NCBI RefSeq assembly: GCF_963676325.1
Contig: NZ_OY781099.1
Coordinates: 3,286,001-3,350,000, forward strand
Direction: 5' to 3'
Length of the DNA: 64,000 nucleotides
Origin: an uncultured Bacteroides sp.
GTDB lineage: Bacteria; Bacteroidota; Bacteroidia; Bacteroidales; Bacteroidaceae
The first letter of the stretch is position 1. Each line of letters starts with the position of its first letter. Positions 63,145-64,000 of the stretch are shown piece after piece. The notes under the pieces were generated by a model. That model was not told where the DNA came from, did no database searches, and saw only the letters and a program-made list of their open reading frames with translations. The translations under genes and the position numbers were made by a program.

Positions 63145-64000
63145 TTAGTTATTCCAACTAGAGTAGTTAGCCGATGCATCCCAACCTGGGTTCTGCTTCA
63201 AAGCACCATTAGACAAATCGATCTCTGTTTTTGGAATCGGGAAGAATCCTCTTGTGGCTTTATAACGAGCTACATATCCTGCACCCTGATCTTTCATTGT
63301 AGTTGCCTGACCTTTATTCCAAATACTCTGACCAACTTGCTTAGCTAAAGCAGTTTCAGCATCATGCCAACGGCGAATATCACCCCAACGAAGACCCTCA
63401 AAAGCTAATTCAAAACGACGTTCCTTTTTCAAAGCATCAAGAGAATAACTAACAGAAGGAAGATGTACACGAGCACGAACCTTATTCATACCATCAGCTG
63501 TACCTGTTAACTCTGATTGCATTAACAAAACATCCGCAAAACGAATCAATGTTAAATCCTGAGCACTAGATACCTGGAAGTGTCCCATAGAAGTTCCATC
63601 ACCATAGTAATCAGATGTAGAACAGAAGCTAGGATAATCTTTATCACCTACGATTGCACGAGTTGCAACAATTTTAGATTGCCACAAGCCAGTTTCTTCC
63701 ATCTGAGCATCACGACCATATTGGAAATTATCTTTTACTTGATAAATAGAACCTTTACGACGGATAGTATCATTTGGTTCTTCTGTTTTCCAGTCATTCC
63801 ATAAATTGGCAGCTACAGGACCTTGTCCCCAACCTTGTCCAATTGGATAAGTACCATTCAATCCATAATCAGTACTTTGATCACGAATACCAAAGTATAG
63901 CGCATATTGATTAGAGAAACCAAGTTTATCACCAACCCAAGCTGATTGATAACAGAACTTAAGAGCAAAAACCTGTTCAGGATTTTCACCATCTTTCAAC
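63145..64000 (-). CDS. SusD/RagB family lipoprotein, C-terminal part (cut by window edge)
   Basis: The last 285 or so codons of a SusD-type protein. The frame is open to the right edge and its first codons are internal, so the N-terminus and lipobox lie outside. Recognisable parts are DLTLIRFADVLLMQSEL, NKVRARVHLPSV, KKERRFELAFEGLRWGDIRRW and the C-terminal GFFPIPKTEIDLSNGALKQNPGW, all SusD_RagB C-domain hallmarks. SusD caps the TonB-dependent SusC porin and binds oligosaccharides. A susC gene is expected beyond the edge. Confidence 0.93.
   Translation of the reverse strand, partial: LKDGENPEQVFALKFCYQSAWVGDKLGFSNQYALYFGIRDQSTDYGLNGTYPIGQGWGQGPVAANLWNDWKTEEPNDTIRRKGSIYQVKDNFQYGRDAQMEETGLWQSKIVATRAIVGDKDYPSFCSTSDYYGDGTSMGHFQVSSAQDLTLIRFADVLLMQSELTGTADGMNKVRARVHLPSVSYSLDALKKERRFELAFEGLRWGDIRRWHDAETALAKQVGQSIWNKGQATTMKDQGAGYVARYKATRGFFPIPKTEIDLSNGALKQNPGWDASANYSSWNN

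Overview
The window looks like a chromosomal piece of a Bacteroides-type bacterium (Bacteroidales). Four things support this: a UpxY-type antiterminator heading a capsule locus, a fused MurF-alanine racemase, a SusD-family lipoprotein, and promoters of the Bacteroidetes form (TTTG, 19-21 bases, TAnnTTTG). I saw no rRNA, tRNA or CRISPR array. Names and families come from reading motifs, not from searches.

Region 1 (1-20,669, minus strand) is a capsular or surface polysaccharide locus. In transcription order it holds: upxY; an 800-base noncoding stretch with an intrinsic terminator and a large diverged inverted repeat; a four-gene acyl-chemistry module (ketoacyl synthase III, acyl carrier protein, AMP-forming ligase, SDR reductase); two tandem Wza-like export lipoproteins separated by a terminator and a promoter; three UDP-L-FucNAc pathway genes (fnlB/capF, fnlA/capE, fnlC/capG types); a nonsense-interrupted acyltransferase; a fucosyltransferase-like gene; an IS66-type remnant joined to a truncated acyltransferase; a Wzx flippase; an FrhB-like Fe-S protein; a pyruvyl transferase; two GT4 glycosyltransferases; an EpsG/Wzy-like polymerase; and a third glycosyltransferase cut by the window edge. 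The first 10.6 kb is visibly more AT-rich and contains the broken genes. The 10.6-20.6 kb part is more GC-rich and intact.

Region 2 (20.8-35.3 kb) is housekeeping: an ExuT-like MFS transporter (+); tatA, tatC and a Dna2-like nuclease-helicase as a probable operon (-); murF-alr and a GSCFA-domain gene (-); then dxs, trkA and trkH (+).

Region 3 (35.7-45.8 kb, +) is a complete nuoA-B-CD-H-I-J-K-L-M-N operon for an 11-subunit-type complex I with no NuoE, NuoF or NuoG. It has a near-consensus promoter and a strong terminator.

Region 4 (45.9-56.5 kb, -) is a beta-mannan utilisation cluster: GH3, GH26, GH130 mannosylglucose phosphorylase, a GPH sugar symporter and an AGE-family mannobiose 2-epimerase. 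From memory this matches the B. fragilis BF0771-BF0774 pathway. A GH2 enzyme follows. Five exact-period 22-base palindromic repeats lie between the GH3 and GH26 genes.

Region 5 (56.8-64.0 kb, -) holds the end of a Sus-like operon (SusD C-terminus and a SusE/F-position lipoprotein) closed by a terminator. Below it are a DUF4369-like lipoprotein and a tightly coupled trio of unknown function: a polytopic membrane protein, a lipoprotein with a CxxCH haem-binding motif and beta-propeller-like repeats, and a RidA-fold protein with an extra N-terminal domain. This trio and the upxY-proximal inverted repeat are the best candidates for something undescribed.
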